A program made the position numbers and the translations under genes. Under the pieces are notes generated by a model. That model was not told the DNA's origin and ran no database searches. It saw only the letters and a program-made list of their open reading frames with translations. 64,000 nucleotides of DNA from Conchocele bisecta (lineage: Eukaryota > Mollusca > Bivalvia > Lucinida > Thyasiridae), in contig CM055269.1 in NCBI GenBank assembly GCA_029237695.1, forward strand, positions 29,050,956 through 29,114,955, written 5' to 3'. Shown here in pieces: positions 1 to 11,993 of the stretch; the stretch's first letter is position 1, and each line of letters opens with the position of its first letter.

Positions 1-224
1 CTTACATTTAAATATTTTGTGGATTTAATGTGTTTAATGGCCAAAAGTTGGTCGGCAGCAAAACGTGGAACAGACAGTAGTAATATATAAATAGGAAAGA
101 GGTACAGTATTATACAAGGCCTATAAAACGCACGTGGTGCGGGCTGCGGTCCAGAAAAAAACTAGGGTAGGGTAGGCTTTTTTGTGCCAATATGGTGGAA
201 TAGGTTCACTATTTGGTACTTATT

Positions 225-341
225 CAGGGATTCCGCTGGGTAAAATAAAAAATTGCCACTTCAAAAAAAAAATAAATTGTATCGCCAATTGTTTATTTTT
301 ATCGCCAATTGCGAAAGTGGCGATCGCCAGCGGAATCCCTG
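225..341. mobile_element. MITE with CAGGGATTCCGCTGG terminal inverted repeats
   Basis: The element starts CAGGGATTCCGCTGG and ends with its exact inverse. It is flanked by a direct repeat CTTATT at 219-224 and 342-347, consistent with a 6-bp target duplication. The inside is AT-rich with two TCGCCAATTG motifs and no coding capacity. A longer copy of the same family lies at 44262-44469. The superfamily is not assigned. Confidence 0.85.
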
Positions 342-374
342 CTTATTTAGGTAGGGAGGGTTGCCGTACTACGG

Positions 375-495
375 GGCGCCAAGTGGGACATGGCTCAATT
401 TTGTCAACAAAATTCATTTTTGTGCCACAAAATTCAATTCTGTGTCACAAAATTCAATTCTGTGCCAATTGAGTCACAAAATTCAATTCTGTCAA
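375..495 (+). repeat. CACAAAATTCAATTCTGTG minisatellite, arm 1
   Basis: Tandem copies of an about 19-bp unit (CACAAAATTCAATTCTGTG) follow the sequence ACGGGGCGCC. The same GGGGCGCC plus array occurs in opposite orientation at 1545-1715, so the two form a spaced inverted pair about 1 kb apart. Reading frames across it are repeat artefacts. Confidence 0.8.
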
Positions 496-1066
496 TTCTG
501 CACACGCATGTAAGAAGGACTACCATTGGTCAGAAACTGCACTGGAGAAATGGGTCACGTCGCCGATCTACACATTCAATGTCGATGATTTATTTCTCAT
601 TCTGCCGATGATTCATTTCTCATTCTGCCATTTTGCTTCAACTATCTCCAAACAGTCAAACGTTGACAAACCCATTCGTATTTAAACTCATTTGCGTTAT
701 AATTGTACACATAATTCATGTACATGTAGATCTCCCGCGAGTACTGACGTCATTTAGTGTGTATCGCAAGGTAAATCAGTTAAATCAATAATACACGCGC
801 TGTGGCCTGTGTTCTGACTGCTGTCTGTGTTTATAAACAGAATGTGTGTATTGGGCCATTTGAGGAAACCATTTGTAGTATTTGTGTAGATACCATGGAT
901 ACATGTACTAAGATGGTGTATACTGTAAATAATGCATGTAGACACATAGTTGCGAACACGTAACTTCGCAACTAGTAGACACAGATCCAATACCATTTGT
1001 TTCACAAGGTTAGATCTACTGTTAGAATACGACGTCATCTAATGTCATTTTCGAGCATAAAACGTT

Positions 1067-1228
1067 ACCTGATAAATAGAATACCAGGCTAGTGTATTTT
1101 AATATCAAGTTTATCAGGCTCGACTCGGAAACGGTAGGAATTCCTCGGCAAGCCTCGGAATTCCTACGCGTTTCCTAGCCTTGCCTGATAAACTTGATAT
1201 CAAAATACACTAGCCTGGTATTCTCTAT
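1067..1228. mobile_element. Palindromic MITE, family E (AATACCAGGCTAGTGT ends)
   Basis: A near-perfect inverted repeat of about 41 bp (arms 1078-1118 and 1184-1224) surrounds a short GC-richer centre with its own smaller repeat GGAATTCCT. Relatives occur at 4893-5290 and 44503-44880, each carrying another MITE, and as a half copy near 9385-9427. Non-coding. Confidence 0.8.
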
Positions 1229-1544
1229 ATATGGGCATGCTCTCAGGTCTAGCTATATCCCGGCTACTTTATGTTTGACCCTGTTTACATAATTGAGGGA
1301 AAATTCTGAATATTTTTCTTATTTCTCCTTCAAAGTATATATGCTTATATGGTGTGGCCACTCATTTGTAATCATAATATAACCAAAATAACTGTCCATA
1401 AAGAAGTATAATATTGATATATTGGGTTATATTTTCGCATTGAAATATTTAAACCTGCAAGTGTACTCCACCATCTAGTAAAATGGACTAAGACCGATCT
1501 CAACCAATCAACGTAGAGATGACATACGCAACTAATTTTTGTGG

Positions 1545-1715
1545 ACAAAAATGAATTCTGTCTTCACAAAATTGAATTTTGTGACACAGAATTGAATTTT
1601 GTGACACAGAATTGACAGAATTGAATTTTGTGACACAGAATTGAATTTTGTGATTTTTAGTGTTACAAAACTCAATTTTGTACACATAATTAACCTGTCC
1701 TGCATGGCGCCCCGT
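1545..1715 (-). repeat. CACAAAATTCAATTCTGTG minisatellite, arm 2 (inverted)
   Basis: This is the reverse-complement partner of the array at 375-495. It holds about six units reading ACAGAATTGAATTTTGTG on the plus strand and ends in GGCGCCCC. The ORFs in it encode a repetitive KFNSVSQNSIL-type sequence and are not genes. Confidence 0.8.
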
Positions 1716-2136
1716 ATGCCCACCACAATACTTTTTTAGGCCCAAGCTTAGTTGCCTCGTTCTCAATCCTCCGATACAAGTGCGTAAATGTATATATGAC
1801 ATGTGCTTATTCCAATGAAATAAAATAAAAAGTGTTTAAACTAAAACAAAATAATGGCTCTGGCTGGATAAATGGGACTTGTTAGTTTGCAACCAGTGTA
1901 GATCTTGATCAGGATCTGCACTGTTTGCCAGAAAATCGGACTCATAGCGTGCACGGTGCCTAAAAAGACGGCTTTCCGATCTCTCGGTATTATACACTCA
2001 GTTTGTACTATCAGCATGTTCGAGGTGACCTTAAAAATCGGGTTACATCAATGTTACACAATTCTCTAACAATCACGTGCGTCCTTTATCAGATGGATTA
2101 CATACCTGTACGTTTAAAGGTACATGACCGCTCAGT

Positions 2137-2640
2137 AGGTTATAATATAGGGAGACAGATAGTTTCGTATATTCTGTAGATATGACATTTTCTGGCAAAA
2201 TAAACATTCATTCAACATTACCCCACGTATTGATTGGCATTGGTATACATTTTATATCGGACGTAAATTTCCACACTGATATCGGGGGCGATAACCGTCT
2301 TTCCTTAAAATGTTCACAGACAATACTATTAATTCTCTGTATTTATTTGTTTAGTGTGAATTTATCATACTTTACAATATGTCGAAAATATTATTTGTTC
2401 AGGTGACGCATTTAATCAGTATAAATATTAAAACAAATATCATGCCTCATTTGCATATGAAAATAGCATGATACCACCGCGAGTCACTATCAGAAAAGAA
2501 TAAACATTACTAAATGATTATATCTGTATAGCGGGCACTTGCAATTATTAGAACTGGTGGAATAGTGACACAATTATACACTTATTTAATTCCTATAAAT
2601 AACAGTGTGTGCTTACTGAGTGGGCATGTACCTTTAAGAC
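2137..2640 (+). repeat. Old dispersed repeat, copy 1
   Basis: About 500 bp is recognisably similar, in the same orientation, to 30460-30930. Shared landmarks include GGTTATAATATAGGGAGACA, GGGGCGATAACCGT, TTTCCTTAAAATG and CATGATACCACCGCGAGTC-like sequence. Neither copy has a sustained reading frame or obvious terminal repeats. Divergence suggests an old transposon fragment of unknown class. Confidence 0.7.
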
Positions 2641-4104
2641 GTCATGCTTAGTTAACTAATATATAACATACCTACATGTATGTATAGGCGTATGTACACA
2701 CTGTGCACAATTGGGAACGAAAATGAGATGGCTTTAAAAAAAGTCAGTAAGGCAATACTTGTCATTTATGAACGATACAAACCACATATGGACCTAAAGG
2801 TGTGTATCGTTCATATCGTGTCTCTTGGATGTCCAATTAGTGTTTGTATACGAGTATGCATGAAACCCCTTTCTAAACAATGTACAAAACAATTAAAATG
2901 CGCCCGGGTGCATTCGTATTGTATTTACCAAATGATCGCGTACATTCTACCAGACTGTTAAAATTAATTATATTACAGCGTGTAGAAAGCTTAGAAACTG
3001 TTGATTGCGGCAAGTTTTCGTCAAAAATATTTTAACTACCAAGAAATTAACTTAAATCTCGAAGAATTCGAATGCAAACGCTACCAATACAATTAACACT
3101 AACCTAAATTCGTGTCTTAACGACTGACTTTATAGAATATGACCTTTTGTTTCTAATGTAGTAGAATCATACATGTGACTGAATATCGAGTATTAAGTAT
3201 ATCTGACCCTTTTCTTCTTAGAGTATATTATACAGAGCATTGAGTTGCCATCTCCACCATTTAGTTTGTACATACTATCGGACAGTTTAACCACTTGGAG
3301 CGTTTGACACGTATAGTAAGGATTATGGCAGCAAATCTAATAAAAGTTGGTGCAATACATCCCAGATATATAGGACGACAACGTCCTATAAATATTACAC
3401 AAAATACTACACAAAAGCTAGATATCTAAGCGTTTCTACCATCACTCACAATATATACAATGAACACGTTTTCAATGTGTAAAATGTGTATTATCAGAAG
3501 TACATTTGACACAGGTAAAAGCTGTATTTACTCGCATAGCAGGCAAGTAGATAGTAGTGACAATACACTCATATAACTGCTTACAAGTCACTGGAATCGA
3601 TACAGTATGTATGTTAATACAGGTATATATCTACAGCACTGTGTATTGTTCTTACTGTTACACAGTCTTTACTGAATCCTGAAACACTTTAACAAAGGGT
3701 CAACAAACCATTCAGATATCAGACTGTGTATATAAATGTGATGAATGCAAAGCATAGCACGATGTAGCCTAATGTCTCCCCATCATGTTGCACCAAATGT
3801 TTCATGTGTTTATAATAGTATTAGTGGTATGTGACGAATGCAATAACAGGTAAAACTTGGCGATGGCTTGTACACACTAAGGCGAACGAAATGGTAACTC
3901 CATGTACTGTGTAGAATTTAGTAAGAAGAGAATTTTCATATGTATGTTATACTTCTATCCCATCACATTTACGAGGCAAGTATACATGAATCATTGGATA
4001 ATCAGGGGCCCCATGGGTCCTTAAAATGTAACACATTAATGTCCTGGTTTAATATCAACAAACAAAATATAACATAAATCAACCATTATTCGTTTTTGAT
4101 GTAC
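2641..4104. other. Unassigned intergenic DNA
   Basis: No gene, RNA or clear transposon is recognised here. The longest open frame in this area (2680-2961) has no recognisable motif. A short hairpin AGGACG-acaa-CGTCCT occurs near 3371. Composition is AT-rich and resembles neighbouring non-coding sequence. Confidence 0.6.
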
Positions 4105-4340
4105 TGGGACCCGTTTCACTAAACTTCGTACGACTAAAATGTTCGTAAGTGCTAATTTAAGATCTTCTGTAAATTGCAATTGATGGATTTACATTTATTG
4201 AGCATAGGCTGCATATGCAGCCTATGCTCAATAAATGTAAATCCAATAATTGTTTACAAGAAAACATTGTTAATGTGATATTTACAGATTTTGCACTTAC
4301 GAACATTTTAGTCGTACGAAGTTTAGTGAAACGGCCCCCA
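4105..4340. mobile_element. MITE with CCGTTTCACTAAACTTCGTA ends and nested hairpin
   Basis: Arms of about 45 bp (from 4111 and ending about 4335) are inverted copies reading CCGTTTCACTAAACTTCGTA then CGACTAAAATGTTCGTAAG. A second perfect palindrome lies inside at about 4184-4243 around GCATATGC. A half copy occurs at 47287-47346. Non-coding, foldback type. Confidence 0.8.
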
Positions 4341-4892
4341 GGATTGTACAGTGTTTCATACAGAGTGAACTCTTCCGATTGACAAGGTTTCCATGTTGCA
4401 GTATTGCATTGTTGATTTTTGTTGAATGTCTAACATAACCGAAGTTCCTTAGACCAATGGTCATGCACTGACTTTTTTGTCAGCATTTTCCATTCGAATC
4501 TCGAGGTGCGTGATGTCATTCTCCATCAGCCAACCAATCATTACGTGTCATGTGATTTAAGAATCGTCAAGATGGAGGGTGATTGATAACCGGGAAATGA
4601 GTGTGTTACGGATTTTTTGCCGACTCAATCAACGGTTTTTGTACGCTGTATCGGTGTGGGGACAGTGTGGGAAAATGGTGCAACGGTGGTGAACGGGAGT
4701 TTTACACAGTCTCTATTAACATTGTGATTACATTTGAATTGTTTTGTACACTGTTTAGAAAGATGTTTAATGTATCTACAAGCAATAATTGAACACCGAA
4801 GACACGCTAGAAGCACCATAACGCTAACGAATGACGTCTGCTCAGTGTAATCAACGAAATCGACGGTATATGTGTTTATTCTGTAGCTGCAA

Positions 4893-5290
4893 ACCTTACC
4901 TAATAAACAGGATACCATGGTAGCCTATTTCACCAACATTGCAAAGTATATTTATCTTGCTAAGTACGCTTTGAGGGAGAAATTTTCAATTTAAGGATAA
5001 ATGTAATACTTTGTATTAATTTGTATTATACTGAATTTATTACATTATCACAGCGATAATTCTGCATACGTTTATTATTATTTTATTATACTGAATTTAT
5101 TACATTATCACAGCCATTTTGGCTGTGATAATGTAATAAATTCAGTATAATAATTCTGCATATTTTTAATCATCAGGCATTTCGGGAAAAATAAATGATT
5201 ACTCCCTCAAAGTACACTTTGCTAGATAAGTATGCTTTGCAATTTTGATGACATCGGCAATCAAAAGACACTAGTCTGGTATTCTCTAAA
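4893..5290. mobile_element. Family E element carrying a family G MITE
   Basis: The outer ends match family E: TTACCTAATAAACAGGATACC on the left and ACACTAGTCTGGTATTCTCT on the right. The inside from about 4920 to 5258 is a family G element. This is either a nested insertion or two families sharing ends. Non-coding. Confidence 0.6.
4920..5258. mobile_element. Palindromic MITE, family G, copy 1
   Basis: The ends read GTAGCCTATTTCACCAAC and the inverse. Internal arms contain CAAAGTAT and CTTTGAGGGAG motifs. The centre is a long perfect inverted repeat around ACAGCCATTTTGGCTGT. The left central arm is partly duplicated here. Other copies lie at 19850-20121, 43177-43488 and 43505-43811. Confidence 0.75.
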
Positions 5291-5459
5291 ATTTAGTTAA
5301 AACTTGCACTTGGTGAGACACGCTTTGTGGTAATCATTCATGTAATGTGAGGAAGATGTGTGCCACAAATGAACCGACGATTGATAAAAGTGATGACATT
5401 TCAGACGACATATCTCCTAATCAAGCGAACGTTCACACTACCACTGTATCATGATCAGG

Positions 5460-5568
5460 GGGCCCGGTTGCTCAAAGCTTCTGTTAGCTTAACAGACTGT
5501 TAAATCCTTAGCATTGCTAAGGATTTAACAGTCTGTTAAGCTAACAGAGGTTTTGAGCAACCGGGCCC
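5460..5568. mobile_element. Palindromic MITE with GGGCCCGGTTGCTCAAA ends, copy 1
   Basis: The whole 109 bp folds on itself: GGGCCCGGTTGCTCAAA is matched by TTTGAGCAACCGGGCCC, and the interior GTTAGCTTAACAGACTGTTA is matched by its inverse around a GCATTGC centre. A diverged copy is at 62611-62721. Confidence 0.85.
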
Positions 5569-5844
5569 AGTTGTACTCGCTTGTAACACTATATCTGCTG
5601 TAGTTCTGAGTACATAACTCTAATTACATTTCATTACACTGCATTACATACGAGTTATGACGGAGTAGTCTTTCCAAATGTGCGTTCGAAGCGTTCTTTG
5701 TTTACTTTCTAATTCGTGAACAATATAGCGATGTATGAAATCAACACCATGCATGTGTTGTTCTATATTTTAGTGCGCGAAGTGTAAATGCTAATACGCA
5801 CATTTTTACTGTGTATCGTGGTGTGGCGAAAACTTGTTGCCTAT

Positions 5845-6038
5845 ATCATTGAATTGTTAAATTGAGGGAACAAATTGTTATTTCGTGGGAATGAATTGTA
5901 AATTCGAGGGAACGAATTTGTGGGAACGAATTGTTAATTCCAGGGAACGAATTCACGTTTATATCGTGGGAACGAATTGTTAATTCGAGGGAACGAATTG
6001 TTAAATTGAAGGAACGAATTGTCATTTCATGGGAACGA
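5845..6038. repeat. GGGAACGAATTGTTAATTC tandem repeat
   Basis: About seven degenerate copies of an about 30-bp unit containing GGGAACGAATTGTTAATTC. A related array with CGTGGGAACGAGAT units lies at 34655-34790. Reading frames across it are repeat artefacts. Confidence 0.8.
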
Positions 6039-6191
6039 ATTAATACAAAAATCCATGTCCCCTGCGGGGCTCCGTACTTAAACAGACACCCAAACATATA
6101 AATCGCACATATATGTGCATGCTTGTTTACTGTCCCCATGCCACGCCCGACTTACGTCATGCATGGGCATGTGGCTGTGGATAGAGAAATT

Positions 6192-6374
6192 GAGCTTATG
6201 GGTTTTGCGACAAATGTAGATCCAGATCCGCACAGTTTGATCAGGATATGCACTGTTCGTCATTCTATCAATGAAACACAGTTCATGCCTCTAACAATTA
6301 ATATAGATCATTATCAGGTTGCAGGAGTGTGCTATTTGATCAGGAGCTACATTGGTCGCAAAATCCATAAGCTC
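6192..6374. mobile_element. Short foldback element
   Basis: GAGCTTATGGGTTTTGCGAC at the left is inverted at the right as GTCGCAAAATCCATAAGCTC. The interior carries GTAGATCCAGATCCGCAC and GATCAGGATATGCACTG, motifs shared with repeats near 9.3, 50.4 and 63.4 kb. No coding sequence. Confidence 0.7.
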
Positions 6375-6479
6375 CATGTTTGCAGTCACAGTTACGAAGG
6401 TTTTTTTCTCTGTTAAGTGTCCGCGTGCGGGTAGGTTTTGAGAGTGAAAAAACAAACAATTATGTAAGCTATTTGACAC

Positions 6480-9180
6480 TATTTACCGGTGAAGTAATAT
6501 CAAAACTGATTAAGGACGTATGCACGTTGTATATCCATTCATGAATTTACACTTAATAAGTATAATTAGAGTATTTTCTTATTATTTTTTTCTAAAGTTT
6601 GCTGGCAGAAATTTAAATGTATGATAAAAACTGTCTCAACCATTTGCAGACTGCAAAGGGTTGAGGAAGCTTTTAACATAAATTTACATTCGTTTTTCTT
6701 TTCAAGACCTTGTTTGTTTTTACTGGATACGTAGTTAGGTTTTGGCCATCTGGGTGGACGTTTAACAGAGAAAAATAATGGCATAGCCTTATACTACCAA
6801 CCATGTCTACCCACATACATAGCTTAAGTCTCACGGGACAGTGGGCGGCTAGCTTTAGAAAGGGGTGGGTCTATATACTTCACTATCGACCCTGTAAGTT
6901 ACACCAGTGTATCTAGAAAAATAGGTTTATGAACATTTCTGGACTTTTGGAGGCTTGACTATGTGTATTTTTTAGAGTATTTCATAATTATACGAAACTG
7001 AATGTTAGCTCCGGTTGATTTTGACATCTTGGAAAATGGCGTATGCTTTGCTGTCTCGCCGGTATGTCTCGCGTCAGATGGTATTTTTGGGCATTTGTAG
7101 CGAAAATCTAAGGTGGTAATGACGCGCTTGGTAATCATTTTCATGAAATGGGGTGGTGTTACAAGTGATAGAATAAGACATAACAAAGTCTCTGTGCCTC
7201 AGGTTTTCATGAAAACAATTCCAACAAATTCAGTCGTGTTGAAATTTCTGGCCAAAAATAGGTGGGTGTGGTAACTTCGTAAAAATTAAGTAAACACATC
7301 TGATGCGGTTACTGCATTTGTATTGTGGCGCACGATTTGAACTTCATTTACGAGTATGTTTCAATATTTGTCGCAAGAGCGTCCTTAACTGATTGTGAGA
7401 GGCGGTGATTTTTATAAGTCACCCGCCGCCCTCAGAAAACTGTCAATTTTGGCTATTTTCAACCGTCCCGTGATGCCTTACCAATTTCAATCCAGTATTA
7501 CCGTGTATTTTGCATTCAAATATATGTATGTTCTGTTCTGGTACAAAATTACATGTCTCGTCTGAATTGCAAACAATGTAGGCTACGGGGCAAGGCTATT
7601 CATAAACGCAGTAGGGTCCATACTGCCAGTGTGAAGCTCAAAGAATGATTAACCCTTACACCACTATATTATTTTTGTTCTCGTCTGCTGTTTATTTTCT
7701 ATTTTCCATTTTTATCATCAAAAACATGTAGGTGTCTCTGGTAACATTGTCAATGGTAAACTATTTTCGACCAGGTAACATTGTCAATGGTAAACTATTT
7801 TCGACCACAGTTCTGTACCCAGCGTTGACATTGTTCTCGATTTTGTGCAGGTTTTGGAAACCCGTTTCCAAATCCATCCAATAAAGTATTTGTCTTCACC
7901 GGGTTTCAGGATTCGTGAATCGCCATAGCAGCAATGTTTTGTTGTCACCATTATGTTGCGAAATATTCCAGCGTAACACCTGTACTGTATGCTCTATTTA
8001 TCTACAGATTACACTCCGCAATACACAAAGTTGTAGTCACTGTGTGTTTGTCCGAATTCTGTGGCAGCACGCGAGTGGGCGGAGCTACCGGAGCTAGCGG
8101 TTACAGTGCCATCTAAAAATAGACGCAAGTTCCTGCGTATTCAGGCACATGCCCAGATTGGCCTTGATAACGTTGTCACTTGTTTATCCCTTGTTTATCT
8201 ATTTAAATGGTTTACATCGACTCGAAGCTTACGTTCAACGGCCGCACAAACTCGATTGAACTGCACGCCTTCCAATGATTTAAATACGCAGCGCGCTTAA
8301 ATAGTCAATTACGTTTTTTTAATGTGCGCACTGGTCATTTAAAAAGGAGCCCATCCGCGATTTTTTGCGCGATGTCGGGCGCAAGACAATCAATAATTTG
8401 CGGCATTGACAATAATTAAGGGGGATTGCCGCAATCGCGCGTGCTGGATGCATCCCTGCCATCCCTGCATGATACTTAAACAAATCAAAGTTCGCTATGA
8501 AGGGCAATTCTTCGTTTTGATTGGTGGAAAATTTTGTGAATATTAACTAGCGTCAAATGACGCGCATACGCGATCGGAGGCGATTTTGAGCAGAGGTCGA
8601 TTATAAATTAGCCGAATAAACACATTTTACGCGATTATACGTGGCTGAAACTTGTTCTGTTTAATAAATAAAAGCTTTAAATTAGCCCAATAATCGGCGT
8701 ATGTTGGCATATATGGCCATTAGAGCCAACTATGGACTTCAACAACAACAACTTCCGGGTTCAATCTCTTCCGGCGTTCAGCTCATTACGTATTAACAAT
8801 TGTGTTATTTGGCTATATTTAAAATTTTAAACGGAGATAATTGCCAAAAATGCAAATTTTATCGGTTGATGCAATTTGGAAGTGATACAGCAAAATTCGC
8901 GTTCGTAGATTACCGAATAGCGGAGAAAAGGGTTGCTACAAACTTTTTCAGAATTCGATGGATGACCAATATATTAGCCGATCTATAAATAGATCGGCTA
9001 ATAACAAGATATAAAAGCAACAGCAGACGACAATTGCTGTGTATACTGAAAACTCACTAGCGAACTGCAAATGATAGTTTTCTGCAACCGACGGTTACTA
9101 ATTTCCATGTATTTATATGACTTAGACTGGTGTCTGAAATGGACTCATCCCTAAGTAACTGGAATGGATTTTGATATGTT
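6480..9180. other. Unassigned intergenic DNA with small repeats
   Basis: No gene is recognised. Minor structures are a two-copy 34-bp tandem duplication at about 7739-7805 (unit contains AACATTGTCAATGGTAAAC), and a perfect 30-bp palindrome ATTAGCCGATCTATA and its inverse at about 8973-9002. The interval 7900-8520 is somewhat richer in CpG but no exon-like frame stands out. Confidence 0.5.
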
Positions 9181-9189
9181 AACGTCGCA

Positions 9190-9430
9190 GCCAATCCAAT
9201 CATCACAAAATGATGTTCAGACTAGTCCATTTTTGAAAATGTGGTATTTTTTTGTTCTCAAAAATATGAAAATTACTTTCAAAAAGTGCAGATCCTGATG
9301 AGACGGCTCGTCACGAGCCGGCTCATCTGTATCTACACTGTTTGCCAATATCAGTATACAATCCTGTGGTATTGAAAGGGTTAATACCAAACTACACAAG
9401 CATGATATTCTATTTATCAGGTAACTGGAT
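9190..9430 (-). repeat. Inverted fragment of the 50/63-kb repeat
   Basis: On the minus strand this resembles 63360-63540: a GAGCCGGCTCGTGACGAGCC hairpin, then CAGGATCTGCACTTTTTG, then a region with CATATTTTTGAGAACAAAAA. It ends in a half copy of the family E terminus (ATGATATTCTATTTATCAGG). Non-coding. Confidence 0.65.
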
Positions 9431-10030
9431 CTGCACCGTTTGCATAAACCGCTATAGCGGTCTTTCGAGTTCAAAGGGTTAATGTGGTATTGTATGAAGA
9501 ATCACACACAAAAAAAAGTTTATGCCGTGTAGCGTTCGCTTGCTGGCAACGTTACATGATAGCGAACATGCATATTCAAGTTACGCCCCCTGTTTATCAC
9601 AATTGCTGATAATAGTATACACCTAAATATAATGGCCATACTAAGCGAGACTAATACGTATAAACATTTCTTCCTCATGTCGGGAGTTATGCACCATTCA
9701 TGCGCCAGCTATATCACCTTATAGTTCACTCTACTTTCTAAGCCAATCGCTGGATAGTATTGTGCTTCGCTTATTTCACATATTGCAACGCTTAACTCCA
9801 CATGTTACGGCGGCCAGATTCTTTGGAACCGCTTATTTTTCAATTCCATATAACCATTGCTACTTGCCATATAGAAATTACACTTTTGTCCGGCGTGTAT
9901 TGATAACTAATTTTTCATCTGTTAAGGGACCCTACTATAAGTTGTGTATTATCAGCTTTAAAGACGACTGTTCGACGGGAAATGGAACATCAATACTCGG
10001 ATGGGGCATTGCATTGTACACTTGGCTGAA

Positions 10031-10148
10031 CTATAAGTCAGTTATTGTTCACATATTGGATTTTTCAGGAACTAAATGCTGCGGTCGCTATCGCTCCCTC
10101 GTATTTAATTCCTTAAAACTCCAATATGTGAACAATAACTTATAAATA
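10031..10148. mobile_element. Small foldback element
   Basis: CAGTTATTGTTCACATATTGGA at the left is inverted at the right as TCCAATATGTGAACAATAACT, with a 60-bp centre. It has no coding sequence; a frame that runs through it is not gene-like. Confidence 0.65.
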
Positions 10149-10359
10149 ATAAACACCAGAATTGATAGGGCATTTTCACGAACGGTTTTATATAGAATAA
10201 TTGTTTATTGCTTAAGCCATGCTGGCTTTTGAGCACAATAGTAATTAACAAACATACAAGCAACATGACAATGCAAGCAAGATGACAGACAGTGGACATG
10301 AAAAGTAGTGTATGTGTACACTAAATAGCAGTTTTGTAAATACAAAGTTACAATGCGAG

Positions 10360-10360
<1 letters not shown>

Positions 10361-10401
<41 letters not shown>
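10361..10401. repeat. (GA)n microsatellite
   Basis: About 20 uninterrupted AG dinucleotides. Confidence 0.95.
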
Positions 10402-10403
<2 letters not shown>

Positions 10404-10584
10404 ATTTATATGGAAAATTCAGAATATACTTGAAAGGGTACGTTGAAATGTTGTCAATCGCCGAAGTATGAAAGAAAATGTCCACTACTGATCAGACATA
10501 CGCACATAATACGAATTCGCCTGCGTATATCTCTCAATGTATATAAACAGTTAAGTTGACATACACTATAGATGTAACAATATT

Positions 10585-11993
10585 TGATATCTCCTTTTAA
10601 ATGATTTAACAATGAACGTTCCTTGGTTTTTTTCTTTCCTTTGATTATTTGACTTGATCAAACTAAGTCCTTTAAACATACTTGGGCGCTGTCGGTAAAA
10701 TGTATCTACATACTGCAAGCGTAAATCAGTGTACATAGCGCATTCAAATAGAAACAGATATTCATCTTCTAAAACATTACATAGATTACATTTTCTGTTT
10801 TCAATGGGTATTTTGTTTGACTTGTGCCATCTTCCTGTTTATGTAGCTAATCTATGTGAGGATACTCTAAGTTTTGTGAAAGAAACTCGAAATTGTCTGA
10901 TTGTGAACATGTCCAAATATGACTGATACTCAAACTGTGCAAACTGTCTGTAAAATGTAAAAAAAAGTGCTCTACTAGATTCCACTAGTCTGGAATTCCA
11001 GTTTTGGATAAAACTATCAGTTAACCACTGCTTTAATATGCTTAAAAAATACTTTATATCGCCAACGCATTGTGCCAACCGTACATGATGAAAGCCAAGA
11101 CTAGATAACAGTGCTTTAACAAGGGACGCCCAGTTAGTTTTATTTGGTCTTTCAGTAATATCATTCAACATCATTTTATACAGAACATTTATATATTTAC
11201 GATCTGTCGCCCCAGTTACCTTTAACCAATACTTAATAATAATATATAATCTGTTTGTCTGTATAGATGTCCGTCCTAGCTCTCCATTTATAAAATCATT
11301 TTGGGTTGATAGTTTGACAAAACTGTAAGTGTATTCGTTCAATCTGGTTTGCTTGGCTAAATCTCCAAATTTCCCCTCCGTAATTTAGAATAGGTAACAC
11401 TAGCTTATCAAATAAATCTAACACATACTATGGTTTGAGGTCCGTGAACTGATACAGATACGTGTTTAATTTGAACATAGCCTTTCGCGCTTATCCAGCT
11501 AATGTAGTTTGAGCGTTCACAAAATACTGTAGAAAATACAATTCCAAGATAAGAAAACTTGGATACAATTTCTATTTCAGAGTTATTGTAATACAAATGT
11601 GTATTTAAAGGTAGTCTACCACCCTTACGGAAAATCATAATTTTGTTTTTTGTGTCAGTATTAACAGTTAATTTCCATCTTTGACAATACTCATAAAGAA
11701 TATTTAGGCCATTTTGCAAACCCTCCGACGATTCAGAAAATATAATTATGTCATCAGCATATAGCAATAGAAATAATTTTGCCATTCCTATATCTACACC
11801 GTCTAAACCTTTTTGACGCAATTCATCTTCAAGATCGTTAATATACATAGCGAATACAAATGGTGATAAACACTCACCCTGATGTACACCAATACAACAT
11901 GAAAATTCATCACTTAACTGATTATTATATTTCACTCTCGTCTTAACATTGTTATATATTGATTTAATAATATTGAACATTTTGCTTCTAATA
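10585..11993 (-). pseudogene. LINE retrotransposon block 4: RT C-half and C-terminal region
   Basis: On the minus strand 11980-11408 encodes the second half of a non-LTR reverse transcriptase. Visible are GVHQGECLSPFVFAMYIND (the turn before motif C) and the catalytic LLYADDIIIF. A further frame at 11342-10839 and a shifted one down to about 10585 (ending in KSFKRRYQ-type residues) form the C-terminal region usual for this type of LINE. At least two frameshifts separate them, so it is dead. The first half of the RT lies at 13136-14040, separated by an insertion. I cannot assign the clade with certainty; it is an ORF2 with an APE-type endonuclease, of the Jockey/I-like kind. Confidence 0.88.

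Noticed and set aside
9762..10145. 127-aa plus-strand ORF as a gene
   Set aside because: No recognisable domain, and its 3' part is the inverted repeat of a foldback element.
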